Source: Mesorhizobium sangaii
GTDB lineage: Bacteria; Pseudomonadota; Alphaproteobacteria; Rhizobiales; Rhizobiaceae
NCBI RefSeq assembly: GCF_014207355.1
Contig: NZ_JACHEF010000002.1
Coordinates: 372,001-436,000 of the forward strand
DNA length: 64,000 bases
Direction of reading: 5' to 3'
Below, in pieces: positions 1 through 10,164 of this stretch. The translations under genes were made by a program, and so were the position numbers. The stretch's first letter is position 1. The number at the start of each line of letters is the position of its first letter. Under the pieces are notes generated by a model. The model was not told the DNA's origin. It was given only the letters and a program-made list of their open reading frames with translations, and did no database searches.

Positions 1-1038
1 GCTTCCGTATCGCTGAAGCTGCTTGTCGCGCTCAATGTCCTGTTTTTCCTGTCGTTCCTTGCCGTCCTGCTGCTCGCGGCCGGCAGGGCGCATGCCGATA
101 TCCCGACCTGCACCGGCGCCGACATGCTGTCTGCCCTGCAGAAAAGCGATCCGTCGGCCTATCAGAAGATCGAGACTGAAGCCGCGGCCACGCCGAACGG
201 CAAGGGCCTGCTGTGGAAGCTGGAGAAACCGGGCGAACAACCGTCCTTCCTGTTCGGCACCATGCACATGACCGACCCGCGCGTCACCGCGCTGCCGCGG
301 GCCGCGCAGGAGGCCTATGACGCCGCCGCCACCATCGTCATCGAAACCACCGACGTGCTCGACAAGCAACAGATGATGGCGGCGATGCTCAAAGAGCCGG
401 ACCTGATGATGTTCACCGACTCCACGACGCTGTCGTCATTGCTGTCGCCCGACGATGCGGCGGCCATGAATGCCGCACTCGACGCGCGCGGCATCCCGCC
501 GGCGACCGTCGCCAAGATGAAGCCGTGGATGCTTTCGGCCATGATGGCGCTTCCGGCTTGCGAACTCGCCCGCCAGTCCGGCGGCGCCCCGGTGCTCGAC
601 GTCAAGCTGGCTGAAGGCGCCAAGGCCGCGGGCAAGCCGGTCGAGGGACTGGAAACGGCTGCCAGCCAGCTGCGCGCCATGGCCTCTTTGCCGCTGGCCT
701 TTCACATGAAGGGGCTGGTCGACACGCTGAAGCTGGGCGACAAGGTCAACGACATCAACGAAACCATGATCGTTCTCTACCAGCGCGGCGACACCGGCAT
801 GTTCTGGCCGCTGTTCCGCGCGGCCATGCCTGATGAGCAGGACGACCCCGCAGGCTATGCCGCGTTCGAGGAAACCATGATCACCAGCCGCAACAAGGTG
901 ATGGTCGATCATGCCCAGCCGATCCTGGCCAGGGGCAATGCCTTCATGGCGGTCGGAGCCCTCCACCTTCCGGGTCCGGAGGGACTGGTCGAGGATTTCC
1001 GCAAGGCGGGCTACACTGTCACGGCCGTGGGGCTTTAA
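1..1038 (+). CDS. TraB/GumN family protein, 5' end outside the window
   Basis: The frame is open from base 1 to the TAA at 1036-1038 (345 residues visible), and the start lies upstream of the window. The first 30 or so visible residues are hydrophobic and end in AAGRAHA, like a signal peptide or membrane anchor, so few codons should be missing. TraB/GumN hallmarks are present: FLFGTMH near residue 83 and VGALHLPGPEGL near the C-terminus. The family resembles the eukaryotic/archaeal TraB (Tiki-like) metalloprotease fold, and bacterial members are usually exported with unknown substrates. The last 20 codons recur as a decayed copy at 1600-1665. The molecular function is not established. Confidence 0.85.
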   Translation, partial: ASVSLKLLVALNVLFFLSFLAVLLLAAGRAHADIPTCTGADMLSALQKSDPSAYQKIETEAAATPNGKGLLWKLEKPGEQPSFLFGTMHMTDPRVTALPRAAQEAYDAAATIVIETTDVLDKQQMMAAMLKEPDLMMFTDSTTLSSLLSPDDAAAMNAALDARGIPPATVAKMKPWMLSAMMALPACELARQSGGAPVLDVKLAEGAKAAGKPVEGLETAASQLRAMASLPLAFHMKGLVDTLKLGDKVNDINETMIVLYQRGDTGMFWPLFRAAMPDEQDDPAGYAAFEETMITSRNKVMVDHAQPILARGNAFMAVGALHLPGPEGLVEDFRKAGYTVTAVGL

Positions 1039-1040
1039 CT

Positions 1041-1517
1041 CTACTTGATCAAAACCTGAGCCAGCATCGCCGGAACGATGATCCGATGAAACGGCTTGAC
1101 TACAGCGAGATAGGTCCGCCCAAGCAGGTTGTGCGTCTTCACGATCGTCGACGCAGCCACTTCCTGCCGGCCCGCGCCGAGGTCGTTCACCTCCACCAGG
1201 AGGCGGAAATCGAGATGCCGGTCGTCCAGGCCAAGGACGATCCTGCCGGGCGCCTGGCTGATGAGCGGAAAGATACCGACCCTGCCTTCCGGCAACACGT
1301 CACGTTCCAGCCCCGTTTTCAGCCCGAATGGCCTGACGGCGAGGTTGCGCAGCAGCATAAGCCAGCCGACCCATCGCGGTGTTCGCCCCAGGACACGTTC
1401 GGCCGCGCCAATTGCGGTCAGTGCAAGACCATCGGTTGTCAGCACGTATCGGTCGGCGAACTGAGCGCCGGCAAGAGCGCCCTCAGGATCGGGAAAAGTT
1501 TGTGCAGTGGGCATCAT
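1041..1517 (-). CDS. DUF2867 family protein
   Basis: A 158-residue protein with no signal peptide. The body (VLGRTPRWVGWL, FPLISQ, LGLDDRHLDFRL, VVKPFHRIIVP) matches my recollection of the DUF2867 family, soluble proteins of unknown function. The frame is open as far as 1634. I chose the ATG at 1517 (MMPTAQTFP) because GAGGG lies about 12 bases upstream; the ATG at 1550 has no Shine-Dalgarno sequence. It converges on the TraB/GumN gene with a 2-bp gap. It sits between that gene and a remnant of a second TraB/GumN copy, so it may have been inserted or left there by a rearrangement. Confidence 0.7.
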   Translation of the reverse strand: MMPTAQTFPDPEGALAGAQFADRYVLTTDGLALTAIGAAERVLGRTPRWVGWLMLLRNLAVRPFGLKTGLERDVLPEGRVGIFPLISQAPGRIVLGLDDRHLDFRLLVEVNDLGAGRQEVAASTIVKTHNLLGRTYLAVVKPFHRIIVPAMLAQVLIK

Positions 1518-1599
1518 AACCGGCAAATCCCTCGCAACCAACGATAGCATAGGTTGGTATGGCTCGCTGCGTGGCGAAACGCCGCCAGTCCGGTGGCGA

Positions 1600-1665
1600 C
1601 CCGGTCCCGAAGGCCTGGTCGAGGATTTCCGCAAAGCCGGCTATACTGTCACCGCTGTCAACTGA
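1600..1665 (+). pseudogene. 3' remnant of a second TraB/GumN gene
   Basis: Twenty in-frame codons (P-G-P-E-G-L-V-E-D-F and on to T-V-T-A-V) followed by Asn and TGA reproduce exactly the last residues of the gene ending at 1038. In the two copies 10 of the 20 codons differ, all at the third position and all synonymous. The duplicate therefore diverged while still under protein-level selection and lost its upstream part later. Just upstream (about 1578-1599) there is loose similarity with indels. No start codon or ribosome-binding site belongs to this fragment. Confidence 0.8.
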
Positions 1666-1794
1666 GTCGCCGCATGGTGGTGGAGGATCCGGGCGTCGCG
1701 TTTTCGGCGTTTTCCTCGACTAGTGTGAAACCCATTCGACGGAAACGCGTTGATGGCTGTTGTTTGATGTTTTTCATCCACGGAGGACACTTTT

Positions 1795-2118
1795 ATGGCG
1801 AACACACCGAATCCAAACGACCCGTTCAATTCGTCCACCAACGCTCCTCGCCCAAGCGGCGGTGGCAGCACCTGGCTGATTGTGCTGGTCGTCGTTATTC
1901 TGGCGGTTGTCGCGTATTATGTTTTCGGAAGAAGCGGCGGTGAGCATCCGGCACCTGCCGAGGCGCCGGCGGCCAGCACACCGGCACCTGCGCCGGCTCC
2001 TGCAGAACCTATGAAGCCAGCCGAACCGGCTCCGGCTGCGCCCGCTCCAGCGGCACCTGCCCCAGCGCCCGCACCGGCTCCAGCGCCTGCGCCGGCTCCT
2101 GCCGCACCGGCCAACTGA
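1795..2118 (+). CDS. Pro/Ala-rich single-pass membrane protein
   Basis: 107 residues. A short polar N-terminus is followed by one hydrophobic segment at about residues 26-44 (WLIVLVVVILAVVAYYVF). The rest, roughly residues 52-107, is a low-complexity tail of alternating Pro and Ala (PAPAPAPAEP and similar). GGAGGA lies about 8 bases before the ATG, and a strong terminator follows the stop. The tail looks extended and periplasmic, like the spacers of cell-envelope proteins, but no functional domain is visible. Similar small proteins are common in rhizobia and unassigned. The repetitive codons may vary in number between strains. Confidence 0.75.
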   Translation: MANTPNPNDPFNSSTNAPRPSGGGSTWLIVLVVVILAVVAYYVFGRSGGEHPAPAEAPAASTPAPAPAPAEPMKPAEPAPAAPAPAAPAPAPAPAPAPAPAPAAPAN

Positions 2119-2140
2119 TCAGGCTCGATATCAAATACGA

Positions 2141-2167
2141 ACGGCCCGCCAAAAGGCGGGCCGTTTT
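2141..2167 (+). terminator. Rho-independent terminator
   Basis: A perfect 9-bp GC-rich stem (CGGCCCGCC / GGCGGGCCG) with an AAAA loop, followed by TTTT, 23 bases after the stop of the Pro/Ala-rich gene. Confidence 0.9.
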
Positions 2168-2231
2168 GCTTTGGGTGGGTGTCGTCTAAAAAGGCCTTTC
2201 CAGACACTCGCTCCGGTGAGTCAGCTGGTGT

Positions 2232-2294
2232 GGTTTCGAGAACCGGAGCGGAGCGGACGTTTGGGTCCGTGAGCACCGGAAGCGGAGAAAACCG
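2232..2294. repeat. Palindromic intergenic element, copy 1 (paired with 26011-26075)
   Basis: Contains GAGAACCGGAGCGGAGC, then a hairpin CGGAC-GTTTGG-GTCCG, then GTGAGCACCGGAAGC. The same layout recurs at 26011-26075 with CGTAC-TTTTGG-GTACG in the hairpin, a compensatory pair change. It lies between the terminator at 2141 and the 3' end of lpdA. The palindrome AAAAGGCCTTT occurs on both sides, at about 2189-2199 and 2325-2335, the second one overlapping the lpdA stop. It belongs to the class of rhizobial intergenic mosaic or palindromic elements. Confidence 0.8.
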
Positions 2295-2333
2295 CGCCAG
2301 ATGGCCGCCGGAGTAGAGTTTATGAAAAGGCCT

Positions 2334-3740
2334 TTAGATGTGGATCGGCTTGAAGAAGGTGGCCAGCGCCGCCTCCTTGACCGCCTCCGACATCGTCGGG
2401 TGTGCATGGCAGGTGCGGGCGAGATCCTCGGAGGAGCCGCCGAACTCCATCAGCACCGCCGCCTCGTGGATCATCTCGCCGGCGCCGAAGCCGACAATAT
2501 GAACGCCGAGCACGCGGTCGCTTGCCTTGTCGGCGAGGATCTTGACGAAGCCGTCGGTGTGCAGCATGGCGCGCGCCCGGCCATTGGCGCTGAACGGAAA
2601 CTTTCCCGCCTTGTACTCAATGCCGGCCTTCTTCAGTTCCTCCTCGGTCTTGCCAACCGAGGCGATTTCCGGGCTGGTGTAGACGACGCTCGGAATGACG
2701 TCGTAGTTCACATGGCCGGCCTGGCCGGCAATGGTTTCCGCCACCGCCACGCCCTCGTCCTCGGCCTTGTGCGCCAGCATCGGCCCGGCGATGACATCGC
2801 CGATGGCGTAGATGCCGGGCACGTCGGTTCTGAGATGGCCATCGGTCGTCACCCGGCCACGCTCGTCGACCTCGACGCCGGCTTCCTTGAGTCCCAGACT
2901 GTCGGAATAGGCGCGGCGCCCGGTTGCGATCAGCACCGCGTCGGCCTCGATGGTCTCGGCGGCGCCACCCTTGACCGGCTCGAAGGTGACGGTCGCGCCC
3001 TTCTTGGCCTTGGCGACACCGGTGACCTTGGCGCCGAGCTTGAACTCGAAACCCTGCTTCGACAGCAGCCGCTGGAACTGCTTGGAGACCTCGCCGTCCA
3101 TCCCGCCGAGGATGGTGTCGAGGAATTCGACGACGGTGACCTTGGCGCCAAGCCGCGCCCACACCGAGCCGAGCTCGAGGCCGATGACACCGCCGCCGAC
3201 CACCACCAGATGACCGGGCACTTTCTCCAGCGACAGCGCGCCGGTCGACGACACGATCACCTTCTCGTCGATGTCGACCTTGACGCCGGGAATGCCGGCG
3301 ACATCCGAACCGGTGGCGATGACGATGTTCTTGGTCTCGATATCCTCGACCTTGCCGTCCTCGCCGGTCACCGAGACCTTGCCGGCCGCGATCACCTTGC
3401 CGGTGCCGCGGAAGCTGTCGATCTTGTTTTTCTTGAACAGGAAGGCGACGCCGTTGACGTTCGACGCCACCGTCGCGTCCTTGTGCGCCATCATCTTCTT
3501 CAGGTTCAATTTCGGCGCGGCGATCTCGACACCGAGCGTGTCGAAGGAATGGCCGGCCTCGGCGAACATCTCGGAGGCATAAAGCAGCGCCTTGGACGGA
3601 ATGCAGCCGATGTTGAGGCAGGTGCCGCCGAAGGTCGCGTTCTTCTCGACCACCGCCGTCTTCAGCCCGAGCTGCGCAGCCTTGATGGCGCAGACATAGC
3701 CGCCCGGTCCCGATCCGATGATAACGACGTCATAAGCCAT
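2334..3740 (-). CDS. lpdA: dihydrolipoyl dehydrogenase (E3)
   Basis: 468 residues, the normal length for E3. It reoxidises dihydrolipoyl groups with NAD+ and serves the 2-oxoglutarate dehydrogenase complex encoded upstream. The FAD-binding GSGPGG is at residues 9-14, the redox disulfide CLNIGC at about 41-46, a second GGGVIGLE dinucleotide motif near 180, and the catalytic His-Pro pair in HAHPTMSEA near 445. It is the last gene of the mdh-suc operon; the SDR gene stops 24 bases before its start. Rhizobia carry other lpd copies with pyruvate dehydrogenase; the context assigns this one to the Suc complex. Confidence 0.95.
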   Translation of the reverse strand: MAYDVVIIGSGPGGYVCAIKAAQLGLKTAVVEKNATFGGTCLNIGCIPSKALLYASEMFAEAGHSFDTLGVEIAAPKLNLKKMMAHKDATVASNVNGVAFLFKKNKIDSFRGTGKVIAAGKVSVTGEDGKVEDIETKNIVIATGSDVAGIPGVKVDIDEKVIVSSTGALSLEKVPGHLVVVGGGVIGLELGSVWARLGAKVTVVEFLDTILGGMDGEVSKQFQRLLSKQGFEFKLGAKVTGVAKAKKGATVTFEPVKGGAAETIEADAVLIATGRRAYSDSLGLKEAGVEVDERGRVTTDGHLRTDVPGIYAIGDVIAGPMLAHKAEDEGVAVAETIAGQAGHVNYDVIPSVVYTSPEIASVGKTEEELKKAGIEYKAGKFPFSANGRARAMLHTDGFVKILADKASDRVLGVHIVGFGAGEMIHEAAVLMEFGGSSEDLARTCHAHPTMSEAVKEAALATFFKPIHI

Positions 3741-3764
3741 GTTACTGTCCTTCTTGATTGGGGC

Positions 3765-4520
3765 TCAGCGGCCGCCGCTTACATTCAGGATCGCGCCCGT
3801 CGTATAGGACGCGGCGTCGGATAAAAGATAGAGAACCGCACCAGCGACTTCATCAGCCGTTCCGGCTCTTTTCATCGGAAGCGTATCCTGGATCAGTGCC
3901 ACCCGGTCCGGCTGTCCGCCCGAGGCATGGATGTCCGTATCGATGATGCCCGGGCGCACCGCATTGACGCGGATGCCTTCCAGCGCCACCTCGCGGGCGA
4001 GCCCGATGGTGAATGTGTCGATGGCGCCCTTGGAGGCGGCATAGTCGACATAGTTGTCGGCGGCGCCAAGCACCGCGGCAGCCGACGAGATGTTGACGAT
4101 GGCGCCACCCTTGCCGCCGTGTCGTGTCGACATGCGCTTCACCGCCTCGCGGGCGCACAGGAACGAGCCGACGACATTGATGCGCATCATGCGCTCCAGC
4201 CGCGAAAAATCCATCTCGTCGACGCGCGCCTTGACGTCGACGATACCGGCATTGTTGACGAAGGCATCGAGCCGGCCGTAGGCGCGGTAGACGGCACCGA
4301 ACATGGCAACGATATCGGCCTCGACGCCGACATCGCCCTTGACGGCAAGAGCGTCGCCGCCGGCGGCCTGGATCTCTGCGACCAGCGCATCGGCGGCGTC
4401 CTTATTCGCAGCGTAGTTGACCGCGACGCGGTAGCCGGCCTTCGAGCCGAGCCGGCAGATCGCGGCGCCGATGCCGCGGCTGCCGCCGGTGACCAGCAGC
4501 ACCTTTTGCTTATCGGTCAT
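3765..4520 (-). CDS. SDR family oxidoreductase
   Basis: 251 residues, a classical short-chain dehydrogenase/reductase. It has the TGGSRGIG nucleotide motif at about residues 11-18, NNAG near 88, an active-site Ser followed by Y-A-A-S-K, and a C-terminus ending in NVSGGR. I chose the ATG at 4520 because it overlaps the previous stop as ATGA and has AAGGG about 9 bases upstream; the frame runs further upstream without a better start. The substrate cannot be told from the sequence. Coupling to the preceding gene and its place between sucB and lpdA put it under the TCA operon promoter. Confidence 0.88.
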   Translation of the reverse strand: MTDKQKVLLVTGGSRGIGAAICRLGSKAGYRVAVNYAANKDAADALVAEIQAAGGDALAVKGDVGVEADIVAMFGAVYRAYGRLDAFVNNAGIVDVKARVDEMDFSRLERMMRINVVGSFLCAREAVKRMSTRHGGKGGAIVNISSAAAVLGAADNYVDYAASKGAIDTFTIGLAREVALEGIRVNAVRPGIIDTDIHASGGQPDRVALIQDTLPMKRAGTADEVAGAVLYLLSDAASYTTGAILNVSGGR

Positions 4521-5026
4521 TCCTGGCATCCCTTCAAGGCAAACACATCCCACGGCACTTTCGAAAATCCATTGCCGCCATAGGCCGAGGATTGACGCAA
4601 CGACTGCCCAAGATCCGGCAGGATCAGCGTCTTCGGCGCCTCGACGCCTTCGGCCGGCAGCAGGCCGATGCCGCCCTTGTCGTCCGACGTGTAGATGACG
4701 CCGTGCCAGGCCGTGCAGGCGGCAAGCTCCTCGCCGGTGACATCGCCCTCGGGGCATTTGTACATCAGCACGCCGTTCGGCCGCGACACGCCCTCGTTCC
4801 ACATGACGATGCCGTTCAGCACCACATTGTTGTCGAGGATCATCCGGAACGAGTTGGTGACGGTCGCCGAGGTGCCGGTCAGGCTAAAATCGATCTCGCT
4901 GCCGCTCTGGGCCTCGCCGTAGACGGAGAGTTCGATCGGGCAGGCTGCGATTGCGGCCGAGCCGGTGAACAAGACAGCCAGAGATCCCGCTAGGCATGCG
5001 ATGGCGGACGACAAGGGGCTTTGCAT
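4517..5026 (-). CDS. secreted hypothetical protein
   Basis: 169 residues. A signal peptide covers about residues 1-28 (hydrophobic core then SAAIAAC). The mature part has several Cys residues that could form disulfides (AACPIEL, YKCPEG, LAACTAW, LKGCQE) and is otherwise mixed beta-type sequence. I do not recognise a named family. Its stop overlaps the ATG of the SDR gene (ATGA), so the two are translationally coupled. It follows the DUF4241 gene by 9 bases inside the suc operon. A periplasmic location is the only inference I make. Confidence 0.75.
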   Translation of the reverse strand: MQSPLSSAIACLAGSLAVLFTGSAAIAACPIELSVYGEAQSGSEIDFSLTGTSATVTNSFRMILDNNVVLNGIVMWNEGVSRPNGVLMYKCPEGDVTGEELAACTAWHGVIYTSDDKGGIGLLPAEGVEAPKTLILPDLGQSLRQSSAYGGNGFSKVPWDVFALKGCQE

Positions 5027-5035
5027 CGCGGCGAC

Positions 5036-5788
5036 CTACTGGCTCTCGCGGCCATCGGCGTTTTCAAGCACTTCAAAGTCGGTCATCAGCAGCAGCGGCT
5101 CGCCAGCCGCGCTGAGTCCCCAGAACGATGGATAGATTCCGTCACCCCAGCCGCTCCAGAACATCGCAATATTGAGAGGATTGCCGGCAACGGGGTGATG
5201 CATCACGAACCGATCCTGGTTGGGCGCAAACTCGGCCGCCAGGACGTCGTCATAGTAATTCTGCTTGGCTTCAAGCTTGTCCTGCTGCTCAGACATCAAC
5301 GCCATTGCCATCTTGTCCATGAACGAACCAAGACCGGCATCGACGGGATATCCAAATACCTCGTCGCCTTTCAGGGTCGATGCATCCTGATCGGGCAAGG
5401 TTGCCAGCTCCCACCGAAACGGCCTGCCGGGCCGAAACCGCAGCACCGCGGCAGCCACACGGCCTTGTGCCTCAAGCAACGAAACCGGGTAGCGCCCCGG
5501 TCTGACCTTGCGGTTCAACGCTGGCCAGTCGGTTCCGGCAGTCAGCGGATCGCAGGCGATAATTTCGCCTGTCGGTAGATCCAGCTCGCCGATCACCGTG
5601 ACGGTTATCTCGCGCTCCGCCATTTGCGCTTCGCTCAGGTCGAAGACGCCGAGATTGCTGCTCGCCTGCGCCGGATCCCATTCGGCAGACACCACCGCCG
5701 GCGTGGACATAGAGGTCCACGGCTCGCGCCGTAAAATCCGTAGCGCACGGCCCAGCTTGAACCCTAGCTGCTCCAGCAAGCCGCTCAT
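5036..5788 (-). CDS. DUF4241 domain protein
   Basis: 250 residues with no signal peptide. The central and C-terminal parts (GRYPVSLLEAQGRVAAAVLRF, then DAGLGSFMD and a Trp/Gly-rich end WSGWGDGIYPSFWGL) fit the DUF4241 family as I remember it: soluble proteins of unknown function, sometimes near toxin/immunity loci. It begins 16 bases after the sucB stop and is followed 9 bases later by the secreted hypothetical, so it belongs to the operon. Nothing ties it to 2-oxoglutarate metabolism. The family name rests on remembered motif pattern only. Confidence 0.65.
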   Translation of the reverse strand: MSGLLEQLGFKLGRALRILRREPWTSMSTPAVVSAEWDPAQASSNLGVFDLSEAQMAEREITVTVIGELDLPTGEIIACDPLTAGTDWPALNRKVRPGRYPVSLLEAQGRVAAAVLRFRPGRPFRWELATLPDQDASTLKGDEVFGYPVDAGLGSFMDKMAMALMSEQQDKLEAKQNYYDDVLAAEFAPNQDRFVMHHPVAGNPLNIAMFWSGWGDGIYPSFWGLSAAGEPLLLMTDFEVLENADGRESQ

Positions 5789-5804
5789 TGCGGACCAGTC
5801 CCGC

Positions 5805-7085
5805 TCACAGATCGAGAACCAGCCGTTCCGGATCCTCCAGGCTTTCCTTGACGCGGACCAGGAAGGTCACCGCTTCCTTGCCGTCGACGATGCGGTGATC
5901 GTAGCTGAGCGCCAGATACATCATCGGCCGGATCACGATCTGGCCGCCGACCACCACCGGCCGGTCCTGGATCTTGTGCATGCCCAGAATGCCCGACTGC
6001 GGCGCGTTGAGGATCGGCGTCGACATCAGCGACCCATAAACGCCACCGTTGGAAATCGTAAACGTGCCGCCTTGCATGTCGGCGACCGACAGCTTGCCGT
6101 CGCGCGCGGCGATGCCCAGGCGGCCGATCTCCTTCTCGATCTCGGCGATCGACATCTGGTCGGCATCGCGCACGACCGGCACGACCAGGCCCTTTTCGGT
6201 GCCGACGGCGACGCCGATATGGGCATAGTTCTTGAAGATGATGTCGGTGCTGTCGATCTCGGCATTGACCGAGGGGATCTCCTTCAAGGCGTGGGTGACG
6301 GCCTTGGTGAAGAAGCCCATGAAGCCGAGCTTCACGCCGTGCTTCTTCTCGAACACGTCCTTGTACTTGGACCTGAGCGCCATCACGGCGCTCATGTCGA
6401 CCTCGTTGAAAGTGGTCAGCATGGCGGCGGTCGACTGCGCTTCCTTGAGGCGTCGCGCGATGGTCTGGCGCAATTTGGTCATGCGCACGCGCTCTTCGCG
6501 CGACGCGTCGTCGCCCGAGGACGGCGCACGCACCGCGACCGGCGCCGGGGCTGCCCTGGGCGTCTCGGCCGGCTGTGACGGCGCGCCCTTCGAGATCGCG
6601 TCGAGCACGTCGCCCTTGAGCACCTGGCCGCGCTTGCCCGAGCCGGAGAGCTGGTCGACAGCGAGATTGTTCTCGGCGATCAGCTTTGCCGCGGCCGGGG
6701 CCGGCGGCATGCTGCGCGGCTCGACCGCGCCGGCATCGCCGGCGATCCTGGCGGTCTCGGCCGCGGCCTGCTTGCCGGTCGATGCGGCATCCGGCGACGA
6801 GGCCTGCGACACCGCCTGCGGCTTGGTCGCCGGTACGGCGGCATCGCCACCTGCCGAAATCGAACCCAGCAGCGCGCCGACGCCGACCGTTTCGCCTTCC
6901 TTGACGGTGATCTCGCCCAGCGTGCCGGCGGCGGCGGCAGGCACCTCCACCGTCACCTTGTCGGTCTCGAGCTCGACCAGCGGTTCATCGGCGGCGATCG
7001 TGTCGCCGACCTTCTTGAACCATTTGCCGACGGTCGCTTCGCTGACGGATTCGCCGAGAGTGGGAACGCGGATTTCGGTAGCCAT
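5805..7085 (-). CDS. sucB: dihydrolipoyllysine-residue succinyltransferase (E2 of 2-oxoglutarate dehydrogenase)
   Basis: 426 residues. An N-terminal lipoyl domain (about 1-76) carries the lipoylated Lys in [11 protein letters not shown]. An Ala/Pro linker follows, then a peripheral-subunit-binding domain (about 120-160, ending [12 protein letters not shown]). The C-terminal acyltransferase domain has the catalytic SYDHRIVDG. It transfers the succinyl group from lipoate to CoA and forms the core of the complex with SucA and LpdA. I chose the ATG at 7085 (MATEIRVPT), where the lipoyl domain starts; the frame is open to 7139 and would overlap the sucA stop. Confidence 0.96.
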   Translation of the reverse strand: MATEIRVPTLGESVSEATVGKWFKKVGDTIAADEPLVELETDKVTVEVPAAAAGTLGEITVKEGETVGVGALLGSISAGGDAAVPATKPQAVSQASSPDAASTGKQAAAETARIAGDAGAVEPRSMPPAPAAAKLIAENNLAVDQLSGSGKRGQVLKGDVLDAISKGAPSQPAETPRAAPAPVAVRAPSSGDDASREERVRMTKLRQTIARRLKEAQSTAAMLTTFNEVDMSAVMALRSKYKDVFEKKHGVKLGFMGFFTKAVTHALKEIPSVNAEIDSTDIIFKNYAHIGVAVGTEKGLVVPVVRDADQMSIAEIEKEIGRLGIAARDGKLSVADMQGGTFTISNGGVYGSLMSTPILNAPQSGILGMHKIQDRPVVVGGQIVIRPMMYLALSYDHRIVDGKEAVTFLVRVKESLEDPERLVLDL

Positions 7086-7128
7086 TGTGCCTGTCCGTTT
7101 CTTCCTGAGGTATTCGCCCAGATCTGTT

Positions 7129-10116
7129 CTATTCACCAAGTGCGTCTTCGAGCAAGGCGGCGAGCTGGGCGAGGTGCTTCGACATCAATCCGGTCGCCGG
7201 CGAGGCGGCCGCCGGGCGGCCGGTGTAGCGCACCCGCTGATGCTTGGCGTCGATATGCGCCAGCACCCATTCCAGATACGGGTCGATGAACGACCAGGCG
7301 CCCATGTTCTTGGGCTCTTCCTGGCACCACACCATCTCCGCATTGCGGAAACGCGACAGTTCCGTGATCAGCGCCTTGGCCGGGAACGGATAGAGCTGTT
7401 CGACGCGCAGCAGGTAGATGTCGTTGATGCCGCGCTTCTCGCGCTCCTCGTAGAGGTCGTAATAGACCTTGCCCGAGCACAGCACGACGCGGCGGATCTT
7501 CGAATCCTTGGTGAGCTTGATCGCCTGGTTGGGAAGCAGCTGGGCATCGTCCCACAACAGCCGGTGGAACGAGCTTTCGCCGGAGATTTCCGGCAGCGTC
7601 GACACCGCCCGCTTGTGGCGCAGAAGCGACTTCGGCGTCATCAGGATCAGCGGCTTGCGGAAGTCGCGCTTCAACTGCCGGCGCAGGATGTGGAAATAGT
7701 TAGCCGGCGTCGTGCAGTTCGCCACTTGCATGTTGTCTTCGGCGCAAAGCTGCAGGAAGCGCTCGAGCCGGGCCGAGGAATGCTCCGGTCCCTGGCCTTC
7801 ATAGCCATGCGGCAAGAGGCAGACGAGGCCTGACATTCTGAGCCACTTGCGCTCGCCCGACGAGATGAACTGGTCGAACACCACCTGGGCGCCGTTGGCG
7901 AAGTCGCCGAACTGCGCTTCCCACAAGGTCAGCGCCTTCGGCTCGGCCAGGCTGTAGCCATATTCGAAACCGAGCACCGCCTCTTCCGACAGCATCGAGT
8001 TGATGACTTCGTAGCCGGCCTGCGCCGCCGACAGATTGTTGAGCGGGATGTAGCGGGTCTCGTCGCGCTGGTCGTAGAGCACGGAATGGCGCTGCGAGAA
8101 GGTGCCGCGTTCGGAATCCTGGCCCGACAGGCGGATCGGGTTGCCGTCGAGCAGGATGGCGCCGAAGGCCAGCGCCTCGGCCGTCGACCAGTCGATGCCT
8201 TCGCCGGACTCGATCGCCTGGCGGCGGTTCTCGAGGAAGCGGATGATCGTCTTGTGCGCCTCGAAATCCTTCGGCACCTCGGTCAGCTTCTTGCCGATTT
8301 CCTTCAGCGTCTTGACCGGCACGGCGGTCTTGCCGCGCCGCTGTTCGTCCTGGTTATCGGCGGTGCGCAGGCCCGACCAGGCGCCGTCCAGCCAGTCGGC
8401 CTTGTTGGGCTTGTAGTGCTGGCCGACTTCCCATTCCGATTCCAGATGCGCCCGCCAGTCGGCCTTCAGCTGGTCGAGTTCAACCTGGCTGATGTGGCCC
8501 TCGGCGATCAGCCGGTCGCCATAGATCTGCACCGTCGTCTTGTGGGTGCGGATGTTGCGGTACATGATCGGCTGGGTGAAGGCCGGTTCGTCGCCCTCAT
8601 TGTGGCCGAAGCGGCGGTAGCAGAACATGTCGACCACAACAGGCTTGTGGAACTTCATGCGGAATTCGATCGCCACCTTGGCGGCATGGACGACAGCTTC
8701 CGGATCGTCGCCATTGACGTGGAAGATCGGCGCCTCGATCATCTTGGCCACATCCGAAGGATAGGGCGACGAGCGCGAGAAGCGCGGATTGGTGGTGAAG
8801 CCGATCTGGTTGTTGATGATGAAATGCAGCGTGCCGGCGACGCGGTGGCCGCGCAGGCCGGACAGGCCGAGGATTTCGGCAATCACGCCCTGGCCGGCGA
8901 AGGCGGCATCGCCGTGCAGCAGCAGCGGCAGCACCTTGGCGCGCTCTTCCAGCGGCACGATCTCCTCGCGGCTGCGGCCGAACAGATAATCCTGCTTGGC
9001 GCGCGCCTTGCCCATCACCACCGGATCGACGATTTCCAGATGCGAGGGATTGGCGGTCAAGGACAGATGCACCTTGTTGCCGTCGAACTCGCGGTCCGAC
9101 GAGGCGCCGAGATGGTACTTGACGTCGCCCGAGCCCTCGACCTCGTCGGGGGCGGCCGAACCGCCCTTGAACTCGTGGAAGATGGCGCGGTGTGGCTTGG
9201 CCATCACCTGGGAGAGCACGTTCAGCCGGCCGCGATGCGCCATGCCGAGCACGATCTCCTTCATGCCAAGTTGCCCACCGCGCTTGACAATCTGCTCCAG
9301 CGCGGGGATCAGCGATTCACTGCCATCGAGGCCGAAGCGCTTGGTGCCCTTATACTTGACGTCGATGAACTGCTCGAAGCCTTCGGCCTCGACCAGCTTC
9401 TGCAGGATCGCCTTCTTGCCGGCGGCGGTGAAGGAGATCTCCTTGTCGGCGCCCTCGATGCGTGCCTGGATCCAGGCCTTTTCCTCGGGATCGGAAATAT
9501 GCATGAACTCGACGCCCAGCGTCGAGCAATAGGTGCGCGTCAGGATCTCCAGCATCTGCCGGATGGTGCCGAATTCGAGCCCCAGCACATTGTCGAGGAA
9601 GATCGGCCGGTCGTAGTCGGCGGCGGTGAAGCCGTAATTCTCCGGCGACAATTCATTGTAGTCCTCGAGCGGCTTGGCGATGCCGAGCGGGTCGAGATTG
9701 GCGTGCAGATGGCCGCGCATGCGGTAGGCGCGGATCATCATGATGGCGCGCACCGAATCGCGCGTCGCCTGGTGCACATCGGCGTCGGAAAGGATGATGC
9801 CGTTGGTGACGGCCTTGTCCTTGACCTTCTTTTCCAGATGCTTCTCGACGATGCCCCAGTTCCCGTCGAGCGCCGACACCAGTTCGCCATTGGCCTGCAG
9901 CGGCCAGGAGGGCTTGGCCCATGAGGCGCCCTTGGCGTTCTTGCGCACGTCGCCGGCGTCGTCCTTCAGCCCGGCAAAGAACTCCTGCCATTCGGGATTG
10001 ACCGAGGCTGGATCGTCCTCATAGGCGGCATAAAGCGCGTCGATGTAGTCGGCGTTGCCGCCATAGAGGAAAGAGGTGAGGGAAAATTGGTCGTTGGCCT
10101 GATCTTGTCTTGCCAT
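7129..10116 (-). CDS. sucA: 2-oxoglutarate dehydrogenase E1 component
   Basis: 995 residues, the usual alphaproteobacterial length. It is the thiamine-diphosphate-dependent decarboxylase that starts oxidative decarboxylation of 2-oxoglutarate. Seen: the N-terminal segment [11 protein letters not shown] that contacts E2, the ThDP/Mg region [10 protein letters not shown] with a downstream FTTNP, and the transketolase-like C-terminal half with [16 protein letters not shown] and the Glu-rich end [14 protein letters not shown]. It is followed by sucB. A 140-bp gap to sucD carries an inverted 8-bp repeat array, so its translation depends on reading through that structure or on a separate promoter. 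Confidence 0.97.
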   Translation of the reverse strand: MARQDQANDQFSLTSFLYGGNADYIDALYAAYEDDPASVNPEWQEFFAGLKDDAGDVRKNAKGASWAKPSWPLQANGELVSALDGNWGIVEKHLEKKVKDKAVTNGIILSDADVHQATRDSVRAIMMIRAYRMRGHLHANLDPLGIAKPLEDYNELSPENYGFTAADYDRPIFLDNVLGLEFGTIRQMLEILTRTYCSTLGVEFMHISDPEEKAWIQARIEGADKEISFTAAGKKAILQKLVEAEGFEQFIDVKYKGTKRFGLDGSESLIPALEQIVKRGGQLGMKEIVLGMAHRGRLNVLSQVMAKPHRAIFHEFKGGSAAPDEVEGSGDVKYHLGASSDREFDGNKVHLSLTANPSHLEIVDPVVMGKARAKQDYLFGRSREEIVPLEERAKVLPLLLHGDAAFAGQGVIAEILGLSGLRGHRVAGTLHFIINNQIGFTTNPRFSRSSPYPSDVAKMIEAPIFHVNGDDPEAVVHAAKVAIEFRMKFHKPVVVDMFCYRRFGHNEGDEPAFTQPIMYRNIRTHKTTVQIYGDRLIAEGHISQVELDQLKADWRAHLESEWEVGQHYKPNKADWLDGAWSGLRTADNQDEQRRGKTAVPVKTLKEIGKKLTEVPKDFEAHKTIIRFLENRRQAIESGEGIDWSTAEALAFGAILLDGNPIRLSGQDSERGTFSQRHSVLYDQRDETRYIPLNNLSAAQAGYEVINSMLSEEAVLGFEYGYSLAEPKALTLWEAQFGDFANGAQVVFDQFISSGERKWLRMSGLVCLLPHGYEGQGPEHSSARLERFLQLCAEDNMQVANCTTPANYFHILRRQLKRDFRKPLILMTPKSLLRHKRAVSTLPEISGESSFHRLLWDDAQLLPNQAIKLTKDSKIRRVVLCSGKVYYDLYEEREKRGINDIYLLRVEQLYPFPAKALITELSRFRNAEMVWCQEEPKNMGAWSFIDPYLEWVLAHIDAKHQRVRYTGRPAAASPATGLMSKHLAQLAALLEDALGE

Positions 10117-10164
10117 TTTTGTTTGCGGAGCCTGGCTCCGTCTCCTGTTTTTGGAGGGGAGCAG

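Noticed and set aside
2301..3824. Long plus-strand open frame of 507 codons opposite lpdA
   Set aside because: It is antisense to a clear E3 gene, is rich in His/Arg/Asp/Gly as expected for a high-GC shadow frame, and shows no domain.
8086..9924. 612-codon plus-strand frame opposite sucA
   Set aside because: Shadow of sucA; the residue composition is typical of an antisense frame and there is no ribosome-binding site or domain.
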